Shown one piece after another: positions 1 through 9,512 of a stretch of 64,000 bases of DNA. The position numbers and the translations under genes are program-made. Within the stretch, counting starts at the first letter, position 1. The number at the start of each line of letters is the position of its first letter. The notes under the pieces are model-generated. The model was given only the letters and a program-made list of their open reading frames with translations. It did not search any database and was not told the DNA's origin. Source of the DNA: Pseudomonadota bacterium (GTDB lineage Bacteria; Pseudomonadota; Alphaproteobacteria; Rhizobiales; Xanthobacteraceae); the NCBI GenBank assembly GCA_018240595.1, contig JAFEFL010000015.1:1-64000 (forward strand), given 5' to 3'.

Positions 1-1424
<1,424 letters not shown>

Positions 1425-1429
1425 TTCTT

Positions 1430-1493
1430 CTTCACCTCTCCCCGCAAGCGGGGAGAGGTCGGCTTCCGCAGGAAGCCGGGTGAGGGGCATTCC
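1430..1493. repeat. Palindromic intergenic repeat (possible terminator of pccB)
   Basis: A 12-bp perfect inverted repeat, 1434-1445 against 1448-1459, with a 2-base centre, is followed by a CCGGGTGAGGGGC tail. The core CCTCTCCCCGC/GCGGGGAGAGG is of the kind scattered between genes in rhizobial genomes (recalled, not searched). No T-run follows, so a Rho-independent terminator role for pccB is only possible. It sits at the junction between GC-rich pccB and the AT-richer nuclease gene. Confidence 0.6.
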
Positions 1494-1563
1494 GAAGCAA
1501 TCGCTTGTTCGGTTGAGAGGTGTGTTTATTCGTCTATTTAGTTAGGTGCCCTTCTTCACCTGA

Positions 1564-2991
1564 ATGGAAATCGTCATGCCGTTTTTGAAGTCAATTTCTG
1601 TTGAAAATTTCCGAGGATTTTTCGCGCAGCAAGCAGTCATAATGGCTCAGCCCAACGGCAAAGTCGGGAGCGGGCTGACAATTCTCGTTGGGCCTAATAA
1701 CGCTGGCAAAACAACCATCCTGAACGCTCTTAGGCTTGTGCTGAGTCCGAGGCATGTTGACTTGGAACAGCGTCACGAAGGTAAGGTACTCAAAATTTCG
1801 ATTGAGAGCGACGCAGGCGAATCGAAGTCGGTCTCAAATCCTGATTTGGGCGCAACGCTTGTTTTTGCGGGCGACGCGTCGAAGTGGCCGAAGCTTGAGG
1901 ATTTTCGCTCCGTGCCATCTCGGCGCTCATGGGCTCCATATGTCGGTCAGCAGAAGCTTCCTAGAGGTGACTACTGGAACACTACCGCAACTCGGGAGCC
2001 TAGAGATGGTGACGATCCCTATTTTGTGTCTCGCGTTGCGGATTTCTCAGTAGAAGATCGCCTAAAATTTGGCGACTTGCTCAAAGAATTGCTGCCGCAA
2101 CTCAACACTTGGCGGATTGAAATCTCTCGTGGCCAAACCTTTATTCAATATGAGACGAAGTCGGGCGCGAGGCATGCCGCTGATCTATTCGGTGACGGCA
2201 TGGCAAGCTTGTTCCGAGTCGCGTTGACGCTATTTGATTCAATGCCGGGTCAAATAGTTGCAATTGATGAGCCTGAGCTATCGTTGCATCCGCAGGCGCA
2301 AAAATTAGTTGCGAATGTGCTGGCGCGTTTCGCTTCGGACAGGCAGGTGCTGATAGCGACACATTCGCCCTATTTGGTGAACTGGGCAGATATTGTTGCG
2401 GGCGCAAAGGTCCTTCGCTTGTCTCAAAGCGAAGATGGTATCGTGATTGGCAAATTGGCCGATGATACCGTCTCTGATATCGAGCGGTTGATCGATGACT
2501 GGCAGAAACCGAATTTGTTGGATGCGGTGGCGCGTGAGGTTTTCTTCGCTGACGAGGTGTTATTTTTGGAAGGCCAAGAGGATGTTGGGCTCTTACGAAA
2601 GTTTGCTTTAGAAAAAGGAATGCGCGCGCTCCCCGCTTTTGGGTATGGTGCAGGCGGTGCGGGAAATATCCCGCTTTTCCTGCGCATGGCTCGCGATCTA
2701 AAGATACCGGCCGCCGCGATTTTTGATGGGGACCATCCTGACGAAAAAGCGGCGGCGGAGATGCAGTTTCCCGATTGCCTGGTCGAGTTGCTCGGCGCTC
2801 CAGATATTCGGGATAAGCCGAAGCGTAACGAGAAGGGTAAGGAAACCGAAGAAATTGGAAAAGAGGGGGTCTTTGACCGTAGAGGTCGCATTAAAGAGAA
2901 ATATGAGGCTGGCTTTCTGGCTCTTCTTAATCGGATTTCTAATTTTTTCGTAAGAGGCGGAAAGAAGCGGCCTCGTGTGGCACCAAGATAA
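1564..2991 (+). CDS. OLD-family ATP-dependent endonuclease (AAA ATPase + TOPRIM)
   Basis: 475 aa. The N-terminal ABC-type/SMC-like ATPase has Walker A GPNNAGKT at residues 43-50 and Walker B QIVAIDEPELSLHP near 230-243, then the ATHSPYLVNW switch histidine near 265-274. A C-terminal TOPRIM nuclease domain follows, with a metal-binding Glu in LFLEGQED near 336 and an acidic DGD pair near 387-389. This is the architecture of OLD (overcoming lysogenization defect) nucleases. Members of this class include anti-phage effectors, but a defence role here is inference. No helicase (GajB-like) or other partner adjoins, so it is a class 1, stand-alone type. It is shorter than typical OLD proteins (about 550-600 aa) and the tail after TOPRIM is reduced. 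Codon use is clearly AT-richer than both neighbours, suggesting transfer. Start ATG 1564 or in-frame ATG 1576. Confidence 0.85.
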   Translation: MEIVMPFLKSISVENFRGFFAQQAVIMAQPNGKVGSGLTILVGPNNAGKTTILNALRLVLSPRHVDLEQRHEGKVLKISIESDAGESKSVSNPDLGATLVFAGDASKWPKLEDFRSVPSRRSWAPYVGQQKLPRGDYWNTTATREPRDGDDPYFVSRVADFSVEDRLKFGDLLKELLPQLNTWRIEISRGQTFIQYETKSGARHAADLFGDGMASLFRVALTLFDSMPGQIVAIDEPELSLHPQAQKLVANVLARFASDRQVLIATHSPYLVNWADIVAGAKVLRLSQSEDGIVIGKLADDTVSDIERLIDDWQKPNLLDAVAREVFFADEVLFLEGQEDVGLLRKFALEKGMRALPAFGYGAGGAGNIPLFLRMARDLKIPAAAIFDGDHPDEKAAAEMQFPDCLVELLGAPDIRDKPKRNEKGKETEEIGKEGVFDRRGRIKEKYEAGFLALLNRISNFFVRGGKKRPRVAPR

Positions 2992-3105
2992 AGGCGGAGT
3001 AACGGGGCGGATTCCAGAGTTTTGTACCTTTGGCGCATTACGATCTGCCATTGCGTCCTACAAGTCCTATAGTTGATTTCTGATGCCACCCAAGGACTCC
3101 ACCCC

Positions 3106-3516
3106 ATGCCGACCCGCCACGCCTCCTGCAACTGCGGCCAGCTCCACCTCACCATCTCCGGCGAGCCGGCGCGGGTGTCGATGTGTCATTGTCTGGAGTG
3201 CCAGCGTCGCACCGGCGCGGTGATCAGCAACCAGGCGCGCTTTACGCCCGAGCAGGTCACTGTCACCGGCCGGGCGACGCAATGGCAGCGCAAGGCCGAG
3301 AGCGGCAGCACGGTGACGTTCAACTTCTGCCCGGTCTGCGGCTCGACGGTCTATTGGCAGAGCGAAAGCTTTCCCGGACTGGTCGTCGTCGCCGTCGGCG
3401 CCTTCGCCGATCCGAGTTTCCCGCCGCCGGGCATCGCGGTGTGGGAAGAAACGCGCCACCCGTGGGTCGCGCTGCCGGCCGGCACGCCGCGGGCGCGTCA
3501 CGTCCGGCAGGGGTGA
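3106..3516 (+). CDS. GFA-family (glutathione-dependent formaldehyde-activating-like) zinc protein
   Basis: 136 aa, cytoplasmic. It has the cysteine pattern of the GFA / CENP-V fold: CNCG near the N-terminus, CHCLECQ at about 25-31, and CPVCGS at about 72-77, expected to bind two zinc ions. Only a minority of GFA proteins act on S-hydroxymethyl-glutathione; most have unknown substrates, so no reaction is claimed. Start ATG 3106 is chosen over the in-frame ATG at 3073 because an AAGGA motif lies 15 bases ahead of it and homologues begin close to the first CxC. It stands alone, with the OLD-type nuclease upstream and a long gene-free stretch downstream. Confidence 0.85.
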   Translation: MPTRHASCNCGQLHLTISGEPARVSMCHCLECQRRTGAVISNQARFTPEQVTVTGRATQWQRKAESGSTVTFNFCPVCGSTVYWQSESFPGLVVVAVGAFADPSFPPPGIAVWEETRHPWVALPAGTPRARHVRQG

Positions 3517-3717
3517 GGGGCGTGCTTAGCGCGCGGGGTGGGACGGCTCCGGTGGTAAATTTGTCCGGCGCCGCTGCGCGCCCGAGCGACAAGTCGCCCT
3601 AAGAAAAAATCCACGTCGCTCTTGACCATATTCCCAAGGCATCCTATCCTATCTTCGTTCCATCCACCGAGGGGCGCTCTCATGAGGCGTCGTGAGGGTG
3701 GGGTGGAATGCGGTGCC

Positions 3718-3795
3718 CGCGGCCGGGGGAGGTTACGCAACCTCCGGGCTCGGGCGGCGCCGGGGCTCCGCCCGCCGGCACTAAGACCGGCCGCG
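3718..3795. other. Nested inverted repeats forming a three-way junction (element A)
   Basis: The outer 9-bp arms CGCGGCCGG (3718-3726) and CCGGCCGCG (3787-3795) are perfect complements. Between them lie two hairpins. One has stem GGAGGTT/AACCTCC around loop ACGC (3728-3745). The other has stem CGGGCGG/CCGCCCG (3751-3757 with 3768-3774). Two independent hairpins enclosed by a perfect closing helix is the layout of a three-way junction. RNA or repeat identity is inference. Confidence 0.45.
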
Positions 3796-3885
3796 AGGAG
3801 CTCGCTGATGGTGCGCGCTACCCGCTCCCTCGCTTGGGGGCGGATCAGCCGCCAGAAGCGCGGCCCGGCGTCGTAATGACATCGC

Positions 3886-3973
3886 ATGGAGCGCCGCGAG
3901 GCGCAGGCCCTCTCCGATCGCAAGGAAGGGCCGCACCGAAAGGTGCATGTTCGGGCGCCGCGCGGCGCTCCAT
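3886..3973. other. Nested inverted repeats with GNRA-capped hairpin (element B)
   Basis: The 13-bp perfect arms ATGGAGCGCCGCG (3886-3898) and CGCGGCGCTCCAT (3961-3973) continue, after one A/G mismatch, into GGCGC/GCGCC (3900-3904 with 3955-3959). Inside lie two hairpins: GGCCCT/AGGGCC (3906-3911 with 3927-3932), and immediately next to it GCACC/GGTGC closed by a GAAA tetraloop (3933-3946). The GNRA loop favours a folded plus-strand RNA, but a palindromic DNA repeat remains possible. Confidence 0.5.
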
Positions 3974-4115
3974 TCCCTCATCGGCAACGGTGGGGCGCGA
4001 GCGGGGAAGTCCGGCGCACCCGGCGCCGATCAAACAACACGGGCGGCGAAGCGTTGGCTTGAAGGTTCGCGGCGCCGGTTGTTTGAAAACCGAATCAGTG
4101 CGGAGCGCCGCGCGG

Positions 4116-5039
4116 CTATCCCTTCAGCCCGATATACAGCGCGCGGATATAGTTCCTGGCCGGGCCCTCGGCGCCGCCGACCTTGGCGTCGAGATCGGCG
4201 AAGGGCCTGGCGGCATAGACGTCGTCGAGGCTCTTGCCCTCCGCGATCAGCTTCGTCATGCGCTCGCGCGTCGTCACCAGCATGGCGTGATATTCGGCGA
4301 GCCGCGCCTTGCTTGTGAGCGGGCCGTGGCCGGGCACGATCCTGGTGTCGTCGTTGACCAGCGCGAGATAGCTCTCCGCCGCCGCGATCATGCCGTTGAT
4401 GCCGCCGCCGTTGAGATAGTCGATGGTCGGATAGCGGCCGAGGACGACGGTGTCGCCGGTCGACAGCACATTGGCGTCGGCGAACCACACATAGGTGTCG
4501 CCGGCGGTGTGCGCGGCCACCGGATGCTTCAGCGCCGCGCTGCGGCCCTTGACGCTGAGCGTCAGCGCGTCGCTGTAGGTCTGCGACGGCAGCGCCGCGC
4601 CGGACACCGGCGCGACCACCTGCATCGTGGTGACGCTGGTCGAGCCGCTGGCGAGCAGGGCGCTTTCGTTGACATGGCCGACCACGGTCGCGCCGTCGGC
4701 GGCGAAGGCGGCGTTGCCGCCGGTATGGTCGCCGTGGTGATGCGTGTTGACGAGATATTTTATCGGCTGCGGCGTCAGCGCCGCGATCGCGGCCTTGAGC
4801 TTGTCGTGCATCGGCGCGAACTGGCCGTCGACCATGATGATGCCGTCGTCGCCGATCGCGACCGTCACATTGCCGCCCTGGCCCTCGAGCATGTAGGTGC
4901 GCTGGCCGAGATCGATGGTCTTGACCACGACCTTCGACCAGTCGGGTCCGACCGGCGGCGTTGTCTGGGTCTGGGCCTGCGCGGCGGAGGCGATGAGCGC
5001 GAAAGCGGCGCCCAGCGCGGCATGGGTCAGCGGCTTCAT
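4116..5039 (-). CDS. Exported metallo-beta-lactamase-fold hydrolase
   Basis: 307 aa with a cleavable Sec signal (about residues 1-22, ending AQAQ), so periplasmic. The zinc motif HHHGDH is at residues 100-105, followed by further ligands in the middle (HTAGDTYVWF), STGDTVV (bridging Asp) and VPGHGPLTSK (last His). This pattern fits the broad MBL-fold family, including PQQ-pathway relay hydrolases and SoxH-like proteins. It gives no basis for calling antibiotic hydrolysis. Transcribed away from the cupin gene at 5275, with 235 bp between the two starts. A GGAGGAACG ribosome site lies directly ahead of the ATG. Confidence 0.9.
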   Translation of the reverse strand: MKPLTHAALGAAFALIASAAQAQTQTTPPVGPDWSKVVVKTIDLGQRTYMLEGQGGNVTVAIGDDGIIMVDGQFAPMHDKLKAAIAALTPQPIKYLVNTHHHGDHTGGNAAFAADGATVVGHVNESALLASGSTSVTTMQVVAPVSGAALPSQTYSDALTLSVKGRSAALKHPVAAHTAGDTYVWFADANVLSTGDTVVLGRYPTIDYLNGGGINGMIAAAESYLALVNDDTRIVPGHGPLTSKARLAEYHAMLVTTRERMTKLIAEGKSLDDVYAARPFADLDAKVGGAEGPARNYIRALYIGLKG

Positions 5040-5274
5040 GGTCGTTCCTCCCTGGGGTCGCGCCTGTCGCGGGGCTGCGGCGCGCCCGTCTCATCAACCG
5101 CGGCTCGTCCACATTATTCCAGGCCCCACCCTTTAATTCTGCTCGTGAACGCGGCCGATGGGTCAAATTTCAGGCGGGGAACCGCGCCCGGTCCGCGTGA
5201 ATGTGATTGGCGCGGGCCGTGCCGCGGTCCTAGCGTACCGGCAAAGAGAGTCGCTCATTCGACAGGAGTTTCTC

Positions 5275-5703
5275 ATGTCGCTCGCCAACACCAGCCGCTT
5301 CGCGGTCGTCAAACCCGGTCAGACCTATCTCGGCAAGCAGGGCGTCGTTTACGGCGCCGGCGCTTCGAAGGAGACCGTCGGCGCCGAGAAGATCTGCATG
5401 AACGTCATGCCCATGCCGCCCGGCAAACGCGCCAAGGCGCATTACCACGACAAGATCGAGACCATCGCCTATCTGCTCGACGGCGAGTGCGCTGTCTATT
5501 ACGGCGACAAGCTCGAGAACCGCGTCATGGTGAAGGCCGGCGATCACGTCTTCTGTCCGGCCGATGTGCCGCACGCGCCGTCGAACGAAAGCGGCAAGCC
5601 GTGCACCTGGCTGGTCGTGCATTCGGCCGGCTCCGATCAGGAGGGCATCGTCATGCTGCCGGAGCTCGACAAGGTGCTGGTCGAAAAGCTCGGCGCCGCC
5701 TGA
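5275..5703 (+). CDS. Small cupin-domain protein
   Basis: 142 aa, no signal, single cupin barrel. The metal-site motifs are recognisable: AHYHDKIETIAYLLDGE supplies the two His and Glu of motif 1, and DHVFCPADVPHAPSN supplies the distal His of motif 2. Such proteins may be isomerases, dioxygenases or sugar-binding regulators; the sequence does not say which. Start ATG 5275 has an AGGAG six bases ahead, so the longer in-frame extension back to 5158 is not needed. It ends 18 bp before the convergent small gene at 5721. Confidence 0.85.
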   Translation: MSLANTSRFAVVKPGQTYLGKQGVVYGAGASKETVGAEKICMNVMPMPPGKRAKAHYHDKIETIAYLLDGECAVYYGDKLENRVMVKAGDHVFCPADVPHAPSNESGKPCTWLVVHSAGSDQEGIVMLPELDKVLVEKLGAA

Positions 5704-5720
5704 TCGTTTGGACGCCGAGG

Positions 5721-6095
5721 CTATTTGCAGTTGAACGATTTGCTGTCCGGCGCCACCGTGCACTTGGTGCCGGCCGGCGCCGGTTTGGCGATGGTGACGT
5801 AGTCGAATTTGTAGATGCAGTCGGTGCGCGATCCATCCATGGCGGACAGGTTGAACAAGGTCGCGGTATAGTTGCCGCCGATCCAGCCATCGCCGGGATT
5901 GACCGTGGCCGTGATCGAGGCCGGGCACTTCACGTTGCCGGAGTTGGTCATGACCGGCTGGTTCCGCTGCGCCGGTTGCGCAGGCTGGGCGGCCGACCCC
6001 GGCGCGCGTTGAACGGGCTGTTGCGGGGTTTGGCCGAGCGCGGGCAGCGCCAGCGCAAGTATAAGGGCAGCGGATATGGCGAAACGTTTCGACAT
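5721..6095 (-). CDS. Small secreted protein of unknown function
   Basis: 124 aa. It has a clear signal peptide (residues 1-21, ALALPALG), then a Gln/Pro/Ala-rich linker and a C-terminal folded part with four cysteines (VKCPAS, TDCIYK, GTKCTV, FNCK), likely two disulfides in the periplasm. I recognise no family. The ATG at 6095 is preceded by GGAGGACGCC, a strong ribosome site, so the 19-residue upstream extension is rejected. The next gene, at 6222, is on the same strand about 125 bp upstream and also encodes a small exported protein. Confidence 0.75.
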   Translation of the reverse strand: MSKRFAISAALILALALPALGQTPQQPVQRAPGSAAQPAQPAQRNQPVMTNSGNVKCPASITATVNPGDGWIGGNYTATLFNLSAMDGSRTDCIYKFDYVTIAKPAPAGTKCTVAPDSKSFNCK

Positions 6096-6221
6096 GGCGT
6101 CCTCCGTTTTGCACATATCGGCACCACGGCGAGCGGCGGTGCGTTGATGCACGTCAAAGGAGGGCGGCGAAATCGCGCGGTACCGCGGTGGCGACGGAGA
6201 GACCTCCGCCGCTGGCGCACG

Positions 6222-6725
6222 TCAGCGCACATTGCCGATGCTGTTGCTGGCGGTGTCGTGCTTGGCTTTCATGATGTTGGACACCATGGCGAAGCGCCGG
6301 CTTTCGCTCTGCAGCCTGCTTTGCAGCGTGAGATATTGCAGGTTGAACGACGTCTGCATGTCGGCGGTCTTCGCACGCCGGCCGGCTTGCGCGAGGTTGC
6401 TGGCTCGCGCGCTGGCGCCGCGCAGCCAGTCGTCGAAATTGTTGATCGCCACGCGGTCGCGCGGAGTGATCCTCGCCGGCGGTCTCAGGGCGGCGGCCCT
6501 GGCAAAGCTGCGGCTTTGCTCGAGCAGATGCGCGATGCGCTGCTGCGTGCACACGGCCAGCGGCGCGGCGCAGCCGGTGCCGGAACGCGGTGCGGTTTGC
6601 GCAAGGGCCGGTGTGACGATCAGGCACAACGCGACGGCGATCAGCAACTGGATCGGCCGGGCTGCTGCGGAGGAGCGCGCGCGGCGGTTCGTTCGACGAC
6701 GGGGTCCAGTCCGGATCACGGCCAT
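6222..6725 (-). CDS. Putative exported protein, unknown
   Basis: 167 aa from ATG 6725. An arginine-rich N-terminus precedes a hydrophobic stretch PIQLLIAVALCLIVTPALAQ (about residues 24-43), a convincing signal peptide with a cleavage site. The mature part is basic and probably helical, ending in a Q/S/N-rich segment (LQSRLQSESRRF, SNIMKAKHDTASNS). No family recognised. The start is uncertain: no good ribosome site precedes 6725, and the frame is open further upstream through the start of the divergent gene. An overlapping plus-strand frame lacks these signals. Confidence 0.55.
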   Translation of the reverse strand: MAVIRTGPRRRTNRRARSSAAARPIQLLIAVALCLIVTPALAQTAPRSGTGCAAPLAVCTQQRIAHLLEQSRSFARAAALRPPARITPRDRVAINNFDDWLRGASARASNLAQAGRRAKTADMQTSFNLQYLTLQSRLQSESRRFAMVSNIMKAKHDTASNSIGNVR

Positions 6726-6815
6726 CAACCGGGAGGCAGGTATGGATGGTGACAGCGTGCAGCATAAAGCCCTTCGTTGCGGTATGCGAATGATTGGCTG
6801 TCTTGGAGAAGTAGC

Positions 6816-7406
6816 ATGAGACCCATTTCTCGCAGGCCGCTGTCCGGGAGCCGAGCATTGCTGCGTCCGATGGCGGCCATGCTGATGGTCGTTGCGCTGC
6901 CGGCGCTGGCGCGGGCCTTCGAAGGCGAGAACCTCCTGGTGTCGATGCCGGACGGCTACAAGGTCGATTTCCAGAAGCGTCAGGGCAACATGCAGATCAC
7001 CGAGATGGTGCCCAAGGCCGAGAATGTGAACGGCTGGACGGAGATGGTGACGGTGCAGGTGTTCCACGGCCTCAAGTCGACGCCCGAGCAGTTTCGCGAC
7101 CGCATCGCCGCGTTGTGGCTCAAGTCTTGCGCCGGCGCCGAAAGCGCGCCGATCATGAGCGCGGTGGAGAGCGGCTATCCGGTGACGATGTGGCTGTCGT
7201 CCTGTCCGCTCAACACGCAAAGCGGCAAGCCGGAGCTCACCTTCATGAAGGCGATCGCCGGCAAGGACAGCTTCTACGTCGTGCAGAAGGCTTTCAAGTT
7301 CGCGCCGTCCAAGGAACAGACGACGATCTGGACGCAGTATCTGAAAAGGGTTTCGGTCTGCGACACGCGGGCCCCGGATCGCGCCTGTCCGGCGGGCATG
7401 AAGTAG
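6816..7406 (+). CDS. Secreted protein, unknown family
   Basis: 196 aa. N-terminal basic region and hydrophobic segment (MAAMLMVVALPALARA) make a signal peptide, so the product is periplasmic. The mature part starts FEGENLLVSMPDGYKVDFQ and carries four cysteines, two of them in the C-terminal VCDTRAPDRACPAG. The pattern resembles small exported proteins of Bradyrhizobiaceae, but no function is known to me. Start ATG 6816 follows GGAGAAG and is preferred to ATG 6777. Divergent from the gene at 6222 with about 90 bp between starts; convergent with the hydroxylase, with 9 bp between stops. Confidence 0.8.
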   Translation: MRPISRRPLSGSRALLRPMAAMLMVVALPALARAFEGENLLVSMPDGYKVDFQKRQGNMQITEMVPKAENVNGWTEMVTVQVFHGLKSTPEQFRDRIAALWLKSCAGAESAPIMSAVESGYPVTMWLSSCPLNTQSGKPELTFMKAIAGKDSFYVVQKAFKFAPSKEQTTIWTQYLKRVSVCDTRAPDRACPAGMK

Positions 7407-7415
7407 CGGCGCGGC

Positions 7416-8105
7416 TCAGCCGACATAGCTGACGCCGCGCGTCTTCAGCCACAGCTGGATGCCGCCCATCAGCGCCCGCGACATCAATGCAATGTCGGCC
7501 GGCATGTCCTTGCGCCAGACATCGAGGAGGAGAGCGATGCGCACCTGGTCGCTGCGGTTCCACACCTCATGTGTATAGGTATCGTCCCACAGCAGGCATT
7601 CGCCGTCCTTGAGGCGATAGGGCACACCGTCGATGTTGAGTTCGCAGGACGGCACGCCGTCGTTGTCGCACGGCATCGACAGCATCAGGTGATAGCGCAG
7701 GATGGCGCGAAAAGGTCCGCGATGCGCCGGAATGTGCTTGCCGGGCGCGAGAAAGGCGAAGATGGCGGACACCGCTTCCGGCGTCTGCTTGAGGACACTG
7801 GCGGTGAACGGCGCGCGCTTGAGGTTGTTCGGCACATCGACGCCGTAAGCCTTCATGATGAAGACGCGCCAGTCGCGGCCGTCGGCGCCGGCGATTTCGT
7901 CCTGCTGCGGCATCAGGTCCTGAAAGCGCGGTACCTGTGGCAACATGCCGGCGATCGTCATGGCCTCGCGGCGGATGTCGTGCCAGGCGCCGGTGAACCG
8001 GTCGCTGTTGGGAAAGAAGTGCTCCCGATCGAGCACGGCGGGTGTGTGGATGCGCCGGTCGTAGACGCCGCGCATCGTGTCGACCAATTGCTCATAGAAG
8101 GCCAC
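7416..8105 (-). CDS. Aspartyl/asparaginyl beta-hydroxylase-family dioxygenase
   Basis: 229 aa, cytoplasmic. It carries the AspH signature: an iron-ligand His in HIPAHRGPFRAILRYHL (about residues 125-141) with the 2-oxoglutarate-binding Arg, and the second His in WDDTYTHEVWNRS, followed by the Arg of RIALLLD. It should be a Fe(II)/2-oxoglutarate dioxygenase; bacterial members act on peptides or lipid A-type lipids, and the substrate here is unknown. The start is GTG 8105, supported by GAGGAG seven bases upstream. Confidence 0.9.
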   Translation of the reverse strand: MAFYEQLVDTMRGVYDRRIHTPAVLDREHFFPNSDRFTGAWHDIRREAMTIAGMLPQVPRFQDLMPQQDEIAGADGRDWRVFIMKAYGVDVPNNLKRAPFTASVLKQTPEAVSAIFAFLAPGKHIPAHRGPFRAILRYHLMLSMPCDNDGVPSCELNIDGVPYRLKDGECLLWDDTYTHEVWNRSDQVRIALLLDVWRKDMPADIALMSRALMGGIQLWLKTRGVSYVG

Positions 8106-8182
8106 GACAGCTCCTCAGCCACGCGCCAGGCCGCCCCGGCTGTCAGCCTAGTCTCATCCGGGAGGGTCGTGAATAGAGCTGG

Positions 8183-8224
8183 GATAAATAAAGACGCCCC
8201 CGCGGTGGTGTCGCGGAGGCGTCT
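8183..8224 (-). terminator. Rho-independent terminator (minus strand)
   Basis: Read on the minus strand, AGACGCCTCCGCG pairs with CGCGGGGGCGTCT around a short loop (arms within 8192-8224), followed by TTTATTTAT. It lies just past the stop of the amidohydrolase gene at 8250. Confidence 0.75.
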
Positions 8225-8249
8225 CTTCGGGAGGGTGCTGTCGAGGTAC

Positions 8250-9338
8250 TCACGCCTGGCGCAGCCGCGGCACCAGCTTCAGCGCGTTCTCGCGTTCGAT
8301 CATCTTCACTTCCTCGGGCTTGAAGAAGCCTTCGACGGGCTTGATGTATTCGGCGGCGCGCCGATAGGGATAGTCGGTGCCGAACACGATCTGCGAGGCC
8401 GGCACCATCTTTGCCAGCGCCGACAAGGTGACGTCGTTCGGGATCGCCGCGGTGTCGTAATAGAAGCGGTTGATCTGCTTCTCGATCTGGGCGCGGGTGA
8501 CCTTGCCGGCAAAAGGCGGCCGGGCGATCGACTGCACGGTGAAGCGCTCGTAGAACGCCGTGATCGAGCCGCCGCCATGCGACCAGATCCAGTTGATGTC
8601 GGGATATTTCTCGCCGAAACCGGAGAAGATCACGGTGAAGATCGACCGCGTCGTATCGGTACCGAACTCGATCAGCGCCGGGTCGACATCGCGCACCAAA
8701 TTGACGCAGCAATTGGCCGCAGTCGGGTGCGTGTAGACGGTGGCCTTGCGGCGGTTGAGCTCCGCCCAGACCGGCTCGAACTCCTTGTAGCCGAGCCACT
8801 TGTCGCCGTAGCTCGTCATCACGCCGACACCGTCGACCTTCAGTGTGTCGAAGGCGTGCTCGATCTCCTTGAGACTCTCGTCGATATGCGGCAGCGGCAA
8901 CATCGCCCAGGTGCCGAAACGGCCGGGATGTTCGCTCTCCAGTTTCTTGGCGAATTCGTTGGACTCGCGGGCGATGCGCGCCGCGGCCGGCGCGTCGAAG
9001 GGCGAAGCCTGCGGCGTGGTCGGGGAGGTGATGGCGACGCCGACACCGCCTTTGTCCATGTCCTCGAGCGTCTTCTCGACGGTCCAGTTGTTCACCGGCG
9101 GCGAGTCCTGCTTGATGCTCTTCAATCCGGCCACCCAGGTCGGCGGCGAAATATGGTGGTGAACGTCGATGATCGAGCCCTTGGCCTGGGCATAGGCTTT
9201 CGGCAGGAAACCGGCGATCGGGGTGGCCGTACAGGCGAAGGCGGCGGCGCCGCCGACGAGAAGCGTGCGGCGGTTGATGTGCGGACCGTAATGGGTCCCG
9301 CAGGCGCAAGGCGACGACAGGCGTTTCGACGCGGTCAT
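8250..9338 (-). CDS. Tat-exported amidohydrolase (ACMSD-like decarboxylase family)
   Basis: 362 aa. The twin-arginine signal NRRTLLVGGAAAF is at about 22-34, so it is exported folded to the periplasm. The mature enzyme begins with the metal-binding DVHHHISPP (H60, H62) and has the amidohydrolase-2 landmarks: VYTHPT, the SHGGGSITAFYERF loop and the closing Asp in FGTDYPY. The family includes aminocarboxymuconate-semialdehyde and salicylate-type decarboxylases. Substrate cannot be read from sequence. The N-terminal CACG before the Tat motif is unusual. Divergent from chaA with 174 bp between. Confidence 0.9.
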   Translation of the reverse strand: MTASKRLSSPCACGTHYGPHINRRTLLVGGAAAFACTATPIAGFLPKAYAQAKGSIIDVHHHISPPTWVAGLKSIKQDSPPVNNWTVEKTLEDMDKGGVGVAITSPTTPQASPFDAPAAARIARESNEFAKKLESEHPGRFGTWAMLPLPHIDESLKEIEHAFDTLKVDGVGVMTSYGDKWLGYKEFEPVWAELNRRKATVYTHPTAANCCVNLVRDVDPALIEFGTDTTRSIFTVIFSGFGEKYPDINWIWSHGGGSITAFYERFTVQSIARPPFAGKVTRAQIEKQINRFYYDTAAIPNDVTLSALAKMVPASQIVFGTDYPYRRAAEYIKPVEGFFKPEEVKMIERENALKLVPRLRQA

Positions 9339-9512
9339 AACGGCACCTCCCTGATGGCGGCCGGCTGGCCGCTCTTGTCTTATGCAGGCAGGTTAGCCGA
9401 CCAATTGACTGCTGAGAATGCGTGGGCAGCAAACTCGTTGGGGGTCCGAAAGCCGCCGCCTTCGGCTACACTGCGCGGCGAATCCGGAATTCCGTCAACC
9501 ATGGCGTGATTT

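Larger units (their letters stand above)
3517..4115. other. Gene-free, inverted-repeat-rich region
   Basis: About 600 bp between the convergent ends of the GFA gene and the metallo-beta-lactamase gene. Frames are open in many directions, but none has a signal, motif or plausible ribosome site. That is expected of very GC-rich DNA. From about 3660 to 4095 the sequence is unusually rich in perfect inverted repeats that nest into two branched structures (3718-3795 and 3886-3973). It resembles a dispersed repeat or a structured RNA gene. I cannot tell which, nor the transcribed strand. Confidence 0.6.

Noticed and set aside
3995..4060. GGGGAAGTCCGG resembling an RNase P RNA segment
   Set aside because: Only this short piece matches. 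The other RNase P conserved regions and pairing P4 partner are missing.
3708..6752. Plus-strand open frame of about 1014 codons
   Set aside because: It is a GC-driven shadow running across the inverted-repeat region, antisense to the metallo-beta-lactamase gene and through the cupin in another frame. It is Arg/Gly-rich, with no family motif.
6232..6819. Plus-strand frame overlapping the 6222-6725 minus gene
   Set aside because: Only the minus-strand product has a signal peptide with cleavage site; the plus frame is Arg/Leu/Cys-rich without recognisable domain.
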